A stretch of 64,000 nucleotides of DNA from Serilophus lunatus. Taxonomy: Eukaryota > Chordata > Aves > Passeriformes > Eurylaimidae. The stretch lies in NCBI GenBank assembly GCA_013399895.1, contig VXBA01005720.1, forward strand, positions 425,226 to 489,225. The letters are read 5' to 3'. Position numbers and translations under genes: made by a program. Below are positions 32,110 through 44,297 of this stretch, in pieces (the first letter of the stretch is position 1; every line of letters begins with the position of its first letter). Under the pieces are notes generated by a model. It had not been told where the DNA came from. It saw only the letters and a program-made list of their open reading frames with translations, and searched no databases.

Positions 32110-35100
32110 CTAACTGATGATCCTGCTGATGGCCTGTAAGGAAGGGAACTCCTCATCCTCGATGTGCAGAGCTTTGTGGGGGGCCACATCCTGCTGAGTC
32201 AGCACCTGCTTACACGTGGGGCAGATGCAGCAGTCGAGGTCCGAGTGGGAGTCCGTCTGCCAAACGTTCTTTTTGTTCTTCCTGGGTTTGTTGGAGCTTT
32301 GCTTTTCCTTGACTCTGAAGTCGTTGTGAGCAGAGAGCAGTTCCTGCTGCTTTGCTGTGTCTGGCAGCAGCACCAGCAGCTCCTTAAAAATCTTCCTGAA
32401 GTTCTCCCCCAGCAGCTCCCGGCAGCTCTTGTAATACTGTGCTGCAGAGATCAGACCCTGCAGGGAAGGGGAAGGAATCAGACAGATAGAAATCTCTGTT
32501 AAAAATCCCACTGGGATTCAGGTGTCCTTGAGAGGGAGGTTTTGGGAAGCCACTCACCTGCCTGAACTGCCCAGAATGAGTTTTGAATTTATTGAACTTG
32601 GACTCGTCGCTCTGAAGAAATTCTTTGATGGATTGGATGAGCTGGATGTTCCTCTGCTGGAAGTTCTCAGGTATCAAGTATGATCCATGACAGGATTTTG
32701 GCCTGTGTTGGGAAACACCAAAAGGGACCCTGACATTGGTTTGTGTCCAGGGACATAAATCACGCGGCTGTTGTGGTTTAGAGGCTGCACGTGCATTCCC
32801 GTGAGCAGCACACAGCTGTCTTGCCAGGATGATAAAATATGGGATTTCTGTAGTAGATTCCAGCTTTACCTGCCCTGAATATTTTAAATCCAAGTTTAGC
32901 ATGGCCCTGGTGAGTTGCTTTGTAAGGTGGGTTCACTACAAAGACGTGGGCAAAGACCACTCCAGGAAGAAACCGACAGGTTATGCAGGTCCTGTATTCA
33001 ACTGACAGTTTCCTCTCCCCTTTTCCCCCAAAACTCCTCTTTCTATCCCAGAAGAGCCAGAAAGGGAAGATCAGAGCAGTGAAGAACAAGCCTCAGCACT
33101 TGGCTGCTGGGACTCCAATCAATGGGCAGATGAAGGAATATGTTCAAGCTGCAGCTTCCCCAATAAATCCAGAACAGACCAAAGTCTGAGCAGCCAAACT
33201 GCACAGGTTTCACAGCTTTTCACTTCCTCAGACCTGTAGCTGCACAGGGCTGTTTCATTTCCCACAAATCTCCTGAATCCAGCCCACAACACCCAGGGAC
33301 TTCCCCACGGGAATCTCTGGCCTGGCTTGGAGGAACCCCAGGTTTTCCACGTGCTGGTTGAAGCCCAGCTGACACAACTGAGGTGCAAGGTGTAGAATGA
33401 GAGTGCAGGGCCTGTACTCACTCTTTCAAAGCTGTCGTGGCAGGCTCAGAGGTGGAGGAGGATGGAATGACAGCGAAGCCTGGGGGGGGTTTGCTGACAG
33501 GCACAGACAGCCCCGGGGGTGGAGGGGGGCTCTTCAGCAGCACCACGGAGTTAAAGCCTGGGGGAACAGGGAAGGGGCAGCAGTTAGAGCTCAGCTGCAG
33601 CTCACACCAGGGTCTCACAGGCACCAAGAAGAGTTTGCAGTGCAGGCATCACTGTATTGGGAAAAAGAAATCCAACTAAAAAAGTCAGAGGTGGAAATCT
33701 TCAAGAAGCACTTGAGAGTGGTTGATGTTCCTCTACACAGAAAGGGCTTTAATTATTCATTTCCTTTTTCAGTGGAAAATAGTTTTTATAAACCCACTCA
33801 AAGTCACAATAAAAACCACTTTTGCATTATTAAACTGAGCAGGAATCGCTCCAGGAGGCACAGCAGCACCAGGCGTGGCCTGGCACACCCCCAGCAGGGG
33901 CTGCAGAGCGGCCCCAACCTTCCATTAGAACCTCTCCAAGGCACGTTTGCTGCTGTCCCTCCACTTTTACAAGGTCATGGCTGAAAGCAGGGCAGGAAAC
34001 CTCTGCAGGCACAGAGAAGTGGCCAAAGAAGCCAAGAGGGGAGTGCCAGCAGGCACAGGACACTGCCAGAGATGCCCTTTGTCCACAGCAGCTTCCAAAG
34101 CAGATCCTGGAGCACAACATCCCGGGTGTGTCAGTCCTGGCTCAGCAAAAGAGCAGGGACAGGTCAAAACCAGCAGCTCAGCCATGAGTCACCCCCAGTG
34201 AGCAAACAGCTCCAGCTGTAGGGGGCAGAGGTGTCCCAACACTGCCAATGCTTTAGCAAGGATTCCCAGAGGACATTCCAGCCCCTGTGACACCCAGGCT
34301 GCCCATACCTGCAGAGCCCCACCGGGCACCTGGTGGCAGAACCTCACAGAAGGAGAGTTTACACAACACATCTACGTGCCAAGTTTCTAAGCAAAGTTGG
34401 CTGTGCCCAGCAGCGCTTCCCCATCCCTGGAAGTGTCCAAGGCCAGGTTGCAGCCAGCTGGGATAGTGGGAGGTGTCCCTGTCCAGGGCAGGAGGTGGCA
34501 CTGGATGAGCTTTGAGATCCCTCCCAACCCAACCCATTCCATGACCCTGTGGATTCATTCAGTGCCTACCTGGTGGTGGGGGCATCCTGGCTGATCCTGA
34601 GCTCCCAAGAGCTGGGAAGTCTTCCTGAGGTAAAGGGCATTTGTTAGTCACTGTGGGCTTTTTAAGGCCTGGGGGCTCTTTGGGTGTCCCACAGATGGCT
34701 GAGGGCTTTTCTGAGTGACCATTCATGACAGCTGTGGGTCTGTCAGGGCCCTGAGGAGCAGGGCACACCTTGGAGGGCTGCTCTGCTTCCAGAGGCTTTT
34801 CCATGGATGGCCTGGGGAGCGCCGTGTCCTGGGACGGGCGCGGGGACGACGGTCTCTGCTTCTCAACCCCCACCTTCTTTTTCTTGCCCACTTTTGTGAA
34901 AGTTTGTGAGGTAGAAGCTGCCAGCAAGGACGAGACATCAAACATGGTGGGCGTGCTGCGGATCTCCTGCGTGGTCAGACCACCAGCACCGCCTTCATCG
35001 TCCGACTCGCAGAGTTTATTGCTCTTCTTGCTCCCTTTCGAGGTGTTCAGGGAGGGTTTTTTGGCTGGCTGGTTGACACAGGGGTTGGTGATGGCTTTGA

Positions 35101-38100
35101 CCACGTTTTTGCTGGAACCGTTGCTCCAGGCTGATGTGATGTTAGTCACTGTCTTATTGTTGGGCTTCATTTTGGACACCAGAGCTGGGAAATCCTCCTC
35201 CTGGAAGGCCGTTTTCTTTGCGGTGGCCGTGTATGTCAGAGACATCCCAGGTGAGATGGTGGGAGCTGCAGAGGATGACAGGCTTGGGAAATCTTCTTCT
35301 TTAAGTTTAACCAGAGCAGGCTGGGCAGAGCTGTGAGGAAGGCAGAGGGCTGGGGTTACTGAGGCAGCACAACCCCAAAGGGCAGCACGAGCTCACAACT
35401 CCCCAGACCTTTCCTTCCTCAGGCTCTCACTGAGGGTGGTGCAAGTGACCCAGCTTGAACAGGACACAAATGCACTCAGGGCCACCAACTGCACCTGCAG
35501 TGGGTCTCCTCAAGAAGTGCCACCAGCCTTGCTGTATCCTCAGCAGTCTCAGCACCCCTCCCCCTGACCACAGCTGGTTCAGGTGCATTCCAGCTGCCAC
35601 CTGCACAGACATTGTTCCAATCGTCACCAATTCCAGCCGGTGAGTTTTAAAACTCAGTATTCAGCTCCTTCAGGATAAACTACTCAGGAGCAAGGTGAGA
35701 TCGTTGGGGTGTCTGTGCAGGGCCAGGAGCTGGACTCAATGATCCCTGGGGGTCCCTTCCAGCTCAGGACATTCCCTGATGGTACTCCACTGTTCCAAGA
35801 CCAAGCCATGAGCTGAAGCAACACCTGATGCTGCAGGTGAGTGACACAGAAACAGCTCAAAGCAGGAGGGGACAGGGCAGGGAAGGCATTGGGAGATAAA
35901 AGGAATGGTGAATTATTTTCCAGAAAAACACAGGCCACAAATAAGCTTCTCAATCTGCTTTCTCATTGCTGCAGCCCTGCACAAACTCACCCTTGGAGAG
36001 GTCCTGCTGCTGAACCGATTGCTGGAAAGTCCTCTTGGCTGAGAGCACCATTAGCAGCTGCTTCTTTTGGAATAGTGACAAAAAGAGCAAAGAAATGTTT
36101 TCAACTCAAGCCCATTCACTGCAGAGTGGAGGCTATCAATGAACACACAGCAGCATTACCAAGTTCTATTTCCAGCAGCTGATGATGCCATTAACTGACA
36201 TTCCAGAAGACCAATTTAAACCCATGCATCACTATTTCCTTCAATTATCCATTATGTCATGACATACAGCAAACTCATGATAACTTTAAATGAGTAAAAC
36301 TTGGGTGGGGAAGTACTTCATGAGGGAATCTTCTGGAAACTGAGATGCCAGTGCCCCCAGTCTTCCCCAGAGGTTGCTCTCAGCTGCCTGCACAGGGTCA
36401 GGATGTTCATCAAAGCCTCTGTGCTCCAACTGATTTATGCCAAAGCTTCTTCACCTGGAAAGCTGCTCCTCTGAGCAGCCCCTCACACCTCTGCCCAACC
36501 TGCTCAGCAATTAGTTCCTGGGCAGTTGTTTTACACTGAAACACAACTCATTCCCCATTTAATTTGCTTTAAAACCCAAATTCTGTGCTGCAGAGTGCAG
36601 GGTAACACACACACAGCATGGGGGGGATAACCCACATGTGCTGTACCCATTAACCACACAGAGCTCCCACTTCCTAATGAAGTTCCATAAAATCTTTAAG
36701 TGAAAATCTTGTTGCAGGAGCAATAGAACAGTGGAAAATTGACTTGGAGCAACAATAGTATCAAAACAGCACATCATATTTATTAATTTCCTTTCACCAG
36801 TTAAAAACTTTTACTGAGAATAACTTGTTCTCAGAAAAAGGGGAAACTCAACTGAAGCATCCCAGTTCTTCCTGCTAGAGTGGGGAAAGGCACATTCTTG
36901 GGTTATTACATCATCCAACCTTGTGTGCTCCTGCATGTGCTGCTCCTACCCAGCTTCACTCAGGTCTAACCTGCTGCAGGATCCCACTGGGACACATCCT
37001 GCTGCAAATCCATGGAGGTTCTGCAGAGCTCCTTCCACATCCAGCAGCTCTTGGGAGCAGTGCACAGCAATCCCCCCCTGCGGCAGGCTGATCTCCAGCC
37101 CCAGCCCCTCTCCCTGCAGCTGCACAGCCTGTTCCACACTCACCTGTCACATCACTTGAAGACTTTGGCACACGTTTGGTGCTGAGAGCGTCGGGATCCC
37201 TCAAATCCTCCTTCTTCCCTCTGCTGCTGCCCCCCTCCTCTTTGTCCTCCACCCTTTTCTTCTCTTCCTGACGTTTGGCTGCCACAGATGCCCTGACTGC
37301 TGCTGCAACATCCCTGTCTTCTTCTTCCCTGCAGGATAGGGCAGATTTCCTTGGTCAAACAGCAAAGGGAAAACGCTGCAGCTCTGATGGCATCACTGCT
37401 GACATCCCTGATCTCCTGCTGCCACCTGCTGAGAGGGCTAAACCAGCCCCACCACCCCAATCCAGGCAACATTCCCACCCTGGATTTCCAAGTTCTACGT
37501 GTGGGAAGAACAATCCAGGCCAGAAGAACTGGGGTGAACTGAGAGAGACAGTACCAAGGATGAATGGGGCACCTGTCTCTCCTGTTCATTTTCAAATATG
37601 TGGAATCATTCCTGGAGGCCACAGGAACTGCTGGGGATGTGGTTGGACATGAACTCTCAACACAAACAACACCAACATAGGAGTGTTTTGGGATGGACTT
37701 TTTCCCCAGTGGAATCACCAGTCATGAACCAGTTGCCCATCCAGCAAGAAAAAGAAAAAAATAGGATGTGCAGGATGTATAAAGCACTCAGGTCTGGTGT
37801 GGATGAAGAGACACAGAAATGCAAAATTTCATTTCAATACTTCACCCTCTTCCTGTTCCAGAGCACTCAGCCTGGCCATACAGAGATCTGTTAGTTAATG
37901 AAAAGCATGGTCCTTAGAACAGGAATTTCATGATTCCCCAGACCAAAAAACTCCATTAAACCTGCACAGACTTGTCACCTACTTCAGAAAATGCTATGCA
38001 GAGAAACCTGCATAGACAGCTGCTGAAATTAATTCTGGGTTCTGAGTTTATTTAACCCACAAGCTGAGGGTTACACTGTTTGCTTCTCGAGCTGAAACTT

Positions 38101-41100
38101 CAAAGTAATTCCACACTGACCAAGCTTGTAGCTGGAAACTCTGTCTTCTCTCAGCTGAGACTCACCATGGAGGCCTCCAAATTTCATACCCACTTCCTTC
38201 CTACTGATCCACCAAAATATTGTGAATTGGTAAGTAAAACCCAGTACTGAACAGGAATAAACCTCCCCCCAGCACTGTGCTACTCACCTCTTGTACCTCC
38301 AGCTGCCTCTCCTGTTCTGTTGGCTCCCTCTGCCGCTCAGCCTGCTCGTCCTCCCCTGCTGCCTGTTGTACCTGTCCACTTCTTCATAGTCCTCTGCACC
38401 TACAACACCTGAACAGGAGGGAGGGCTGATCACTCTGTTATTTCTCTAATCTGGGCATCTACACTATGCCTGAAAACTGCAAAAATCCACTGGTACAGAC
38501 AAACGATCTTCACTTCTTTTTGATGAGCAAGTCAACAGTTTTTCTAAAGTTGTGTGTCATCATTAAATCCACACATGGGGGGGATAATCCTACAATTCAG
38601 ATGTCTGGATGGAATGTGCTCCAGCTCCTCACTCAAAGCAAGGCCAGCTCTGAAACTACATCAGGTTGAACAGGGCCTGATCTGGTCAAGTTCTGGTTGT
38701 CTTCAGCCTCTAAAAACTCTCAGGTATTCCAGGATGAACTGAAGAATTTCTTCCTGGTTATGAAATGTTCACCAGATGTTCTTAAAACCCTCAGAGCAGT
38801 AAGAATCATTGGAATGGTTTGGGTTAAGAGGGACTTTAAGGATCATCCAATTCCATCCCCTGCCATGAGCAGGGACACCTTCCATCTACAACTTCTTCAG
38901 GAGTGGAAACAAGAGGGGCAAGCCCTGAGCTCTGCTCTGTGGAGCCCAGGGCCAGGAGCCCAGGGGATGGCCTGGAGTTGTGTCAGGAGAGGTTTGGGTT
39001 GGATCTCAGGGAAAGGCTCTTTACCCAGAGGGTGTCAGAGTTTGGTCACAGCCCCAAGGCTGCCAGAGCTCAGGGACAATTTGGATCCTCTTGGGAACGG
39101 GCCTGTGCAGAGCCACGAACTGGACCCAATAACCCCTGCTGGTCCCTTCCAACTCAGCCCACTCTGACATTCTGTGATCCCTCTACTCCAGTTTGCTCCC
39201 ACCTCATCCTGGGCACTCCCAGGGACCCGAGGCAGCCGCGGCCCCTCTGCCTCTCCCCACGGGCGGGGTTTGCTCACCCTCGCTCCTGCGCGGGTGCCGG
39301 GGGGTGTAGGTGAACTGCAGGTCGATGTGGCGGTTCTGGCGGGCCTCGGCCCTGCTCTTGCTGTGACAGGCCATCTTGTGAGCCTTGTAGTCGATCTCGG
39401 TGCGGAAGGCGTGGGTGAACTGCTCCGAGCTGCACCGGCCCTCCTCGCACAGGAAGTGCTGCTCCCGAAAGTGCTCCCGCAGGTACTCGTAGTCACTGCA
39501 AGGCAAAGGCACAGCTCAGGGCCCGGCCCGGGGTTGTGTAGGGAAACGTCAGTGAAGGTTTTATGTAAGTCACGCTTGGCAGGTGGAAGGTAGGGCCCAG
39601 ACAAGCTGAAGAAGGAGCTGAACTGAAAATGAAAGGACTGATGATGCTATGTGTGGAAGACTGTTTGTACAGCAGGGCAGTGTTTGATTGGATGGCAGAG
39701 AAGCAGACAGAAGGATTGCTTCTCAGAGGGTGCTGACATTTGAATTGGTCCTATGGTTAATGGAGCTGTTCAAACTGTCCTATGCTAAAAGCCTGAGTTA
39801 TCAATTGTGGTTAGGAAAAGTCTAAACTATATGTAGGCTATAAGAGAGTATTCTTGTAAACAATAAATGGATTTCTCCTTTGACACTACACTTGTGTGGT
39901 TGTGTTTTGGGGGGGACCCAAGAAGCCACAGGGTTGGGTTGGTGTGCTTGTGTACAGCCCACACAGAGCTGGGTGTCCAACCGAGGCTGCTGGCTCTGGC
40001 CAAGCTTCAGACACCCACCTGACACAAAGAGTAACTTCTGTCCCCTTTGCACGTGAACTCTGGAGGATTAGAATTGTGGAATCAGAATTGTTAAGGTTGG
40101 AAAAGCCCTTTAAGGTTCAGCAAGTCCAACCATCCACCCAGTTCACCACTAACTTGTGTTCCAAAGTGCCACACCCACGTGGTTTCTGAACACTTCCAGG
40201 GATGGTGACTCCACCCCTGCCCTGGGCAGCCCCTTCCAACGCCTGACAACCCTCCCAGTGAAGAAATTCTTTCCCAATATCCAACCTAAACCTCTCCTGG
40301 TACAACACTCATCCTGTGCACCACTAGAGGTAACACACCAGACACCTCCTCTGAGGCTGCCAAACCTAACTAACAACAAAACTAACACCGCCTTCCCTGA
40401 AACTCAAAGGACACCCAGGCAACTCCTGCTGCAATTCCGAGCTACAGGAAGAGGAACACCCTTGGCAGCCCAACCTGTAGTATTCCTGAGCCCCCTCGGA
40501 GTCACAGAAGTGGCAGAAGTAGTGGTCCCTCCTCAGGTGCTTCAGTAACTCGTCGTTGTCCAGGTACCGCTCGTCGCAGAACTTGCACAGGGGGTGCCCC
40601 CGGTGGGAGGTGTCATCAGGGTCCCCGTGGATCCTGTGACGGGCCAGGTCCTTCCTGGAATACCACTTCCTCTCAGAGGTGAAGATCTGAGGGGACACAC
40701 ACACACACACACACAGGCAGGATGATTCAAGGCTTGTCGNACACACAGGGGGTTGGTTGTTCCTCGTGGCCAGGACTCCGTGGGATGAGCCGTGTCCACC
40801 TGCAGAGCCGAGGATCCCCCTCCGTTGGTCACCGACGCCTCGAGGTTTCACTTCCTGCCCACCCAAAATTGAAGTGATGGCTCCAAATTAATTCCAAGTT
40901 GAATTTCTCTCCCTTGGAACACTGGGGATGGATCTAATTCCCTTTTTTGTTTTTACTCCTTTCACATCTTTTTTTATGTTGCAACAAACTTTAAATTGTA
41001 ATTTCTGCGAGACAAAAAACATCCTAATTCTGTGTTTATGAACACAGTGTTTTGCATTCTTGAATTAAACCTCAAATGAGCTGTTTTACTTTCCTCAGAC

Positions 41101-44100
41101 AGCAAGAACCCAAAATAGCCACAGAGGACACACTTCAGTGAACAAAATCTGCATCACAAGCCAACCCTCCACTCCCACTAACACGTGAGCTATTTTGGTA
41201 GGAAGGTTCTGGAGATGCCAAAAGGCTCAACCCAGCCTTGAGAACAGAATATCCTTTATTTCTGGCCTAGACAAGGACTGAAAAAAAAAAAAAAAGACTC
41301 TGGGAAAAGGTTTGTTTGGCTTTTCCAGGGCTGATGGACTGAAGCTTCTGCAAGTTTAAGGAGTTTCTTTTCAGGGGGTACAAGTAACTTTTTAGAGAAA
41401 TGGAATTTTTTTCCCCTTATGAAATAAAAATCTCTCCAATACTCTGTAATTCAAAAGCAACAGTTTTACCACTGTTCATGAATTCTCTGGGAGGGAAAAT
41501 GACAAGTTCTCTCAGTGCTGGCTGTGTACACTGAGCATGAAGCACCTCACTGGGGTCCTGCCCTCCCTCAGCCAGCTCCAGTCACTGCCCAGTGATCCAC
41601 AGCAAAGACTCAGCTCAGCTCCCAAACTTACCAGGGTTCATTCAGGTCAACCTGCTCCCTCCTGGATCCTGTCCCTCTTGGCAGTCAACTCCAGCTCACC
41701 TGGCACAAACCAACCGTGGCACCACCTCCCTGAGGTTTAATTTAAAACCTGGAGAACCTCCAGAACTCCTTCCTTAAGCAGTTTGTGAAGGACAAAGACT
41801 CAAACTAAAGCAGCTGGCCTGGCTGCAGGGAGCTGAGATTGCCCCCCTCCTGCCCACACAGAGCCCCAGCTCACCTTGAGGTGTTTCACACAGAGTTTGC
41901 AGCAGAAGAGCTCGTGCTGCTTCCTCATGTGCTGCTCCAGATCTGCAAAGGTGTTGAAGGGTTTGGCGTCGGGGCACAAGGAGCACTCGTGCTGCAGCAG
42001 CTTCCTGAGGGGGGGCAAAGAATTCCCAAAAAAATCAGCCAGTTCCCCCTCAGCACACTCATCAAAACACAAGTGTTCTGTCCCTGGCAGAAGGCTCCAG
42101 CTTTTTGGCTCCCCCCAGAAATCTGTACCAAGGTTTGGGCCCTGCTCCTTCCAAGAATTCCATCCCATTGCTGACCCAGAACAGAACCAAATCCCACTGA
42201 GGTTTCAGCTCCAGGAGAAGGGCTGAGCAGCCACAGGGTAAGAGCTGCAGTGACCCCACAGAACTGAGGGCACTGGGGCACCCCCTGTGCTGGTTCCTGC
42301 AGCACCCACACCCAGTGCTGGCACACAGAGACCAAGGAGAACAGAGGGGAAGAGAAAGAATTGGTTAGAAAAGGAACCCCACAATGGTCCCCAGCTCTGC
42401 CAGAGCACTGGTCTCAGAGGGAGACTCCCACTCCCTCATTTCCAGACACATCAAGTCCTACAGAACTGTAAATGTATCAAAGTTACATTTTCAGCCCAGA
42501 TCAGGGTGTATATAATGCCCAACTCTCCAAGAAAAAGGTTCCACTGCCTGTACAGCTTCATCTTTCCCACTCTTCTTTCCATTCTCTTAAACCCTCCCAG
42601 TTAAGCATATTAAGCAAAATGTTTGTAGAACATGGTGCTGATGCCACATTTTTACTCTGCACTGGATTTTCCCTTCATCCTTTCTCTCTCCCTTTCAGAA
42701 TTACCATCTCTGCAGGCAGACAGGGCTGCCCTTCATACAACACTTGGCACAATTGGGTTGTTTTAGTCCCTAATCAGCACAGCAACAAACACAACAGGAA
42801 TTTTATTGACACCTGTCAATATTGGTGATTAAGTATCAATTTCCACAGCAGCCATGCAAGGAATGGGGAGTTTTCCAGCAAGTTTGCTGCTGCTACAGGT
42901 GCAAAAAAATGACTTTTATTGACAGGGCAAAGCTTCTGTGTTGTGTGCCTGTGAATCCAACAGCCCAGCCTGGAGTGTTCCCCGCCCTGCTCCAGCCTCT
43001 CACCCTCCCCAAACACTGCCCAGCAGGTGACTCATCTCCCCAGCATTCAGCAGCAACATTCCCAGGAAAACCACCCCACCCTGCCCTTCCTGCCACCTCC
43101 CAAGCTCACCTGTACAGGGCATAAACCTCCCCATCCAGGAAATAAATGTCATATTTCTTGTCATGCTGCAGCTGCTGGAGGGCAATGGAGGAGAAGGACG
43201 GCAGCTTCCTCCCAAACACCACCTGGAGGACACAGGGATGTGGGCAGGGATTCCAGAGATCCCTGGGATCTGGGCCCTTATCAACCCCCAGCCTGGCCTT
43301 TGGAACGCGGACGGTGTGTTTTGGTGCCGAGGGTAAACAAGGAGCAGGGAAGGAAAGCCCCGCACGTGGCTCCTCCCCGTCCCCGCAGGATCGGGGGGGG
43401 GGAACCCGGAGCCTCCAGTGACTCAGAGCCCGACTGGGAACCGCGGCTTCTTCTGTCCTTAAATCCCGGGGAAGTGAGGAAGGAACCCCCGCCACACCTC
43501 CCGAATGATCCCCCCGGCAGGGACCCTCCTCCTGCTGGGATCCAGCTGATGAATCCTCGAGGAGCCACCCGGGAATTGTGTGACTGCTCCTGGGAATTAC
43601 AGCAGCGACACTCGGGCAACAACAGCTGGAGTCACCTGTCCCAGCCCAGACAGGCCGAGATACGGACACAGCAAAGAATTTCGGTCCTTACACTAAAAAC
43701 TACATGTGCGGCTCTCACTGTAAATCCAGAAACAGGGTGCCCAGAGAAGCTGTGGCCGCCCCTGGATCCCTGGGAGTGTCCAAGGCCAGGTTGGAGCCGC
43801 CTGGGACAGTGGGAGGTGTCCCTGCCCAGGGCAGGGGTGGCACTGGAAGGGCTCTCAGATCCCTCCCAACCCACCCCAGGATTCCACGGTCCCTCCTAAG
43901 AGCAGACGATCCCCGGGGCAGGAAACAAAGGCTCCATCCCGCGCTGCCAGAGCTGACTTAAACCCCAAAACACTCCCTTACAGCTCCGCTTTTTTATGAT
44001 CCTTTGCCCCTCACACGCCTAGGGGCGCGGGGGGTGGGTATAACTCGGGGGGGGGGGCGTGCCGTGGGTTCCCCTCATCGCCCCGCGCCCCCTCAGCGCC

Positions 44101-44297
44101 CGGCCCGGCCTCACCTGGCGCAGCTCCTCCCGGCACACGGCGCAGTAGCGGACGCCGCAGAGCGCCCGCATCCTCACGGAGCAGCGGTAGCAGATGGGGT
44201 GCTCGCAGCGGCCGAGCGCCAGCACGTCCAGCTCCCCGCAGCACAGCACACACGGCCCCTCGGCCGGGCCCGGCCCCGCGCCGCCCATGGCGGCCAT
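32110..44297 (-). CDS. ZNF598: ZNF598, E3 ubiquitin ligase sensing collided ribosomes, complete 12-exon coding sequence
   Basis: Exons in transcript order: 44297-44115, 43222-43110, 42004-41875, 40686-40475, 39495-39278, 38408-38288, 37328-37144, 36057-35991, 35330-34570, 33557-33422, 32702-32558, 32457-32110. All junctions are GT-AG and the phases agree, giving 872 codons plus TAG (human protein 904 aa). The family ubiquitinates eS10 and uS10 on stalled ribosomes and binds GIGYF2-4EHP. Visible domains: RING with C16/C19, C31/H33, C36/C39 and C52/C55; zinc fingers at about 106-129, 134-159, 176-197, 200-226 and 229-257; a charged region encoded by exon 7; repeated EEDFPSL/EEDFPAL-like motifs in exons 8-9; proline motifs PPPPGF (about 660-665) and KPPPGF (686-691), the type bound by GYF domains; and a C-terminal C836/C839/H851/H855 finger followed by FPSLQAI. 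MAAM was chosen as the start because it follows GCCGCC and resembles the human N-terminus; an in-frame ATG lies 22 codons upstream. Confidence 0.96.
32703..34569 (-). other. ZNF598: ZNF598 introns 9 and 10 (with exon 10 between)
   Basis: Intron 10 (32703-33421) shows no repeat. Intron 9 (33558-34569) carries a sense-strand CR1 whose tail reaches almost to the exon 9 donor. The rest is unremarkable. Confidence 0.8.
34410..34560 (+). mobile_element. CR1 LINE 3' end next to ZNF598 exon 9 donor
   Basis: CR1 blocks CCATCCCTGGAAGTGTCCAA, GATAGTGGGAGGTGTCCCTG, CACTGGATGAGCTTTGAGAT and CCCAACCCAACCCATTCCAT in sense order. The tail ends within about 10-20 bp of the exon 9 donor (34569, - strand). Confidence 0.87.
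35331..35990 (-). other. ZNF598: ZNF598 intron 8
   Basis: 660-bp intron with a short CR1 tail at 35700-35785. Nothing else is recognised. Confidence 0.8.
35700..35785 (+). mobile_element. CR1 LINE terminal fragment
   Basis: GGCCAGGAGCTGGACTCAAT, a GATCCCTGGGGGTCCCTTCC block and CAGCTCAGGACATTC match the end of a CR1 subfamily distinct from the CCCAACCCAAACCATT type. Confidence 0.7.
36058..38287 (-). other. ZNF598: ZNF598 introns 6 and 7 (with exon 7 between)
   Basis: Intron 7 (36058-37143) and intron 6 (37329-38287) contain no transposon I can name. AT-rich patches lie at 36180-36300 and 37900-38060. Confidence 0.75.
38800..38890 (-). mobile_element. CR1 LINE 3'-end fragment
   Basis: GAATCATTGGAATGGTTTGG, then GGACTTTAAGGATCATCCAA, then GCAGGGACACCTTCCA on the + strand. 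This is the reverse complement of a CR1 end, cut short after about 90 bp. Confidence 0.8.
38893..39178 (+). mobile_element. CR1 LINE 3' end
   Basis: GAGAGGTTTGGGTTGGATCT, CTTTACCCAGAGGGTGTCAG, GTGCAGAGCCACGAACTGGA and CCTTCCAACTCAGCCC, ending ATTCTGTGATCC. Sense-orientation copy directly abutting the antisense piece on its left. Confidence 0.82.
39600..39922 (+). mobile_element. LTR-like segment of an endogenous retroviral element, probably solitary
   Basis: The segment has the layout of a retroviral LTR: a TATA-like CTATAAGAG near 39840, AATAAA at about 39862, then a GT-rich U5-like stretch ending in a G run. No gag, pol or env coding sequence is present, and target-site duplications were not confirmed. 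Boundaries and family assignment are uncertain; a database comparison was not possible here. Confidence 0.4.
40076..40305 (-). mobile_element. CR1 LINE 3' end
   Basis: GGAATCAGAATTGTTAAGGT, GGAAAAGCCCTTTAAGGTTC, GAACACTTCCAGGGATGGTG, AAGAAATTCTTTCCCAATAT and CCAACCTAAACCTCTCCTGG on the + strand. Confidence 0.92.
40687..41874 (-). other. ZNF598: ZNF598 intron 3
   Basis: 1.2-kb intron. It has a (GT)10 tract at its 3' splice site, one N at 40740, and a poly-A/T run at 41280-41294. No transposon was identified. Confidence 0.8.
40695..40714 (-). repeat. ZNF598: (GT)10 microsatellite in the exon 4 acceptor region of ZNF598
   Basis: (AC)10 on +, which is (GT)10 in the transcript. It lies between the likely branch region and the short CCCCTCAG acceptor, in place of a conventional long pyrimidine tract. 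Confidence 0.95.
42005..43109 (-). other. ZNF598: ZNF598 intron 2
   Basis: 1.1-kb intron with proper splice signals at both ends. No repeat or other feature was recognised. Confidence 0.8.
43223..44114 (-). other. ZNF598: ZNF598 intron 1
   Basis: 892-bp intron containing a CR1 3' end at 43735-43900. Its 5' part belongs to the CpG island. Confidence 0.85.
43735..43900 (+). mobile_element. CR1 LINE 3' end
   Basis: GCCCAGAGAAGCTGTGGCCG, GGAGTGTCCAAGGCCAGGTT, GGGACAGTGGGAGGTGTCCC and CCCTCCCAACCCACCCCAGG in sense order. Confidence 0.92.

Larger units (their letters stand above)
38409..39277 (-). other. ZNF598: ZNF598 intron 5
   Basis: 869-bp intron in which two CR1 pieces of opposite orientation occupy about 38800-39178. 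Confidence 0.85.
39496..40474 (-). other. ZNF598: ZNF598 intron 4
   Basis: About 1-kb intron nearly filled by an LTR-like segment (39600-39922) and a CR1 3' end (40076-40305). Confidence 0.8.
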
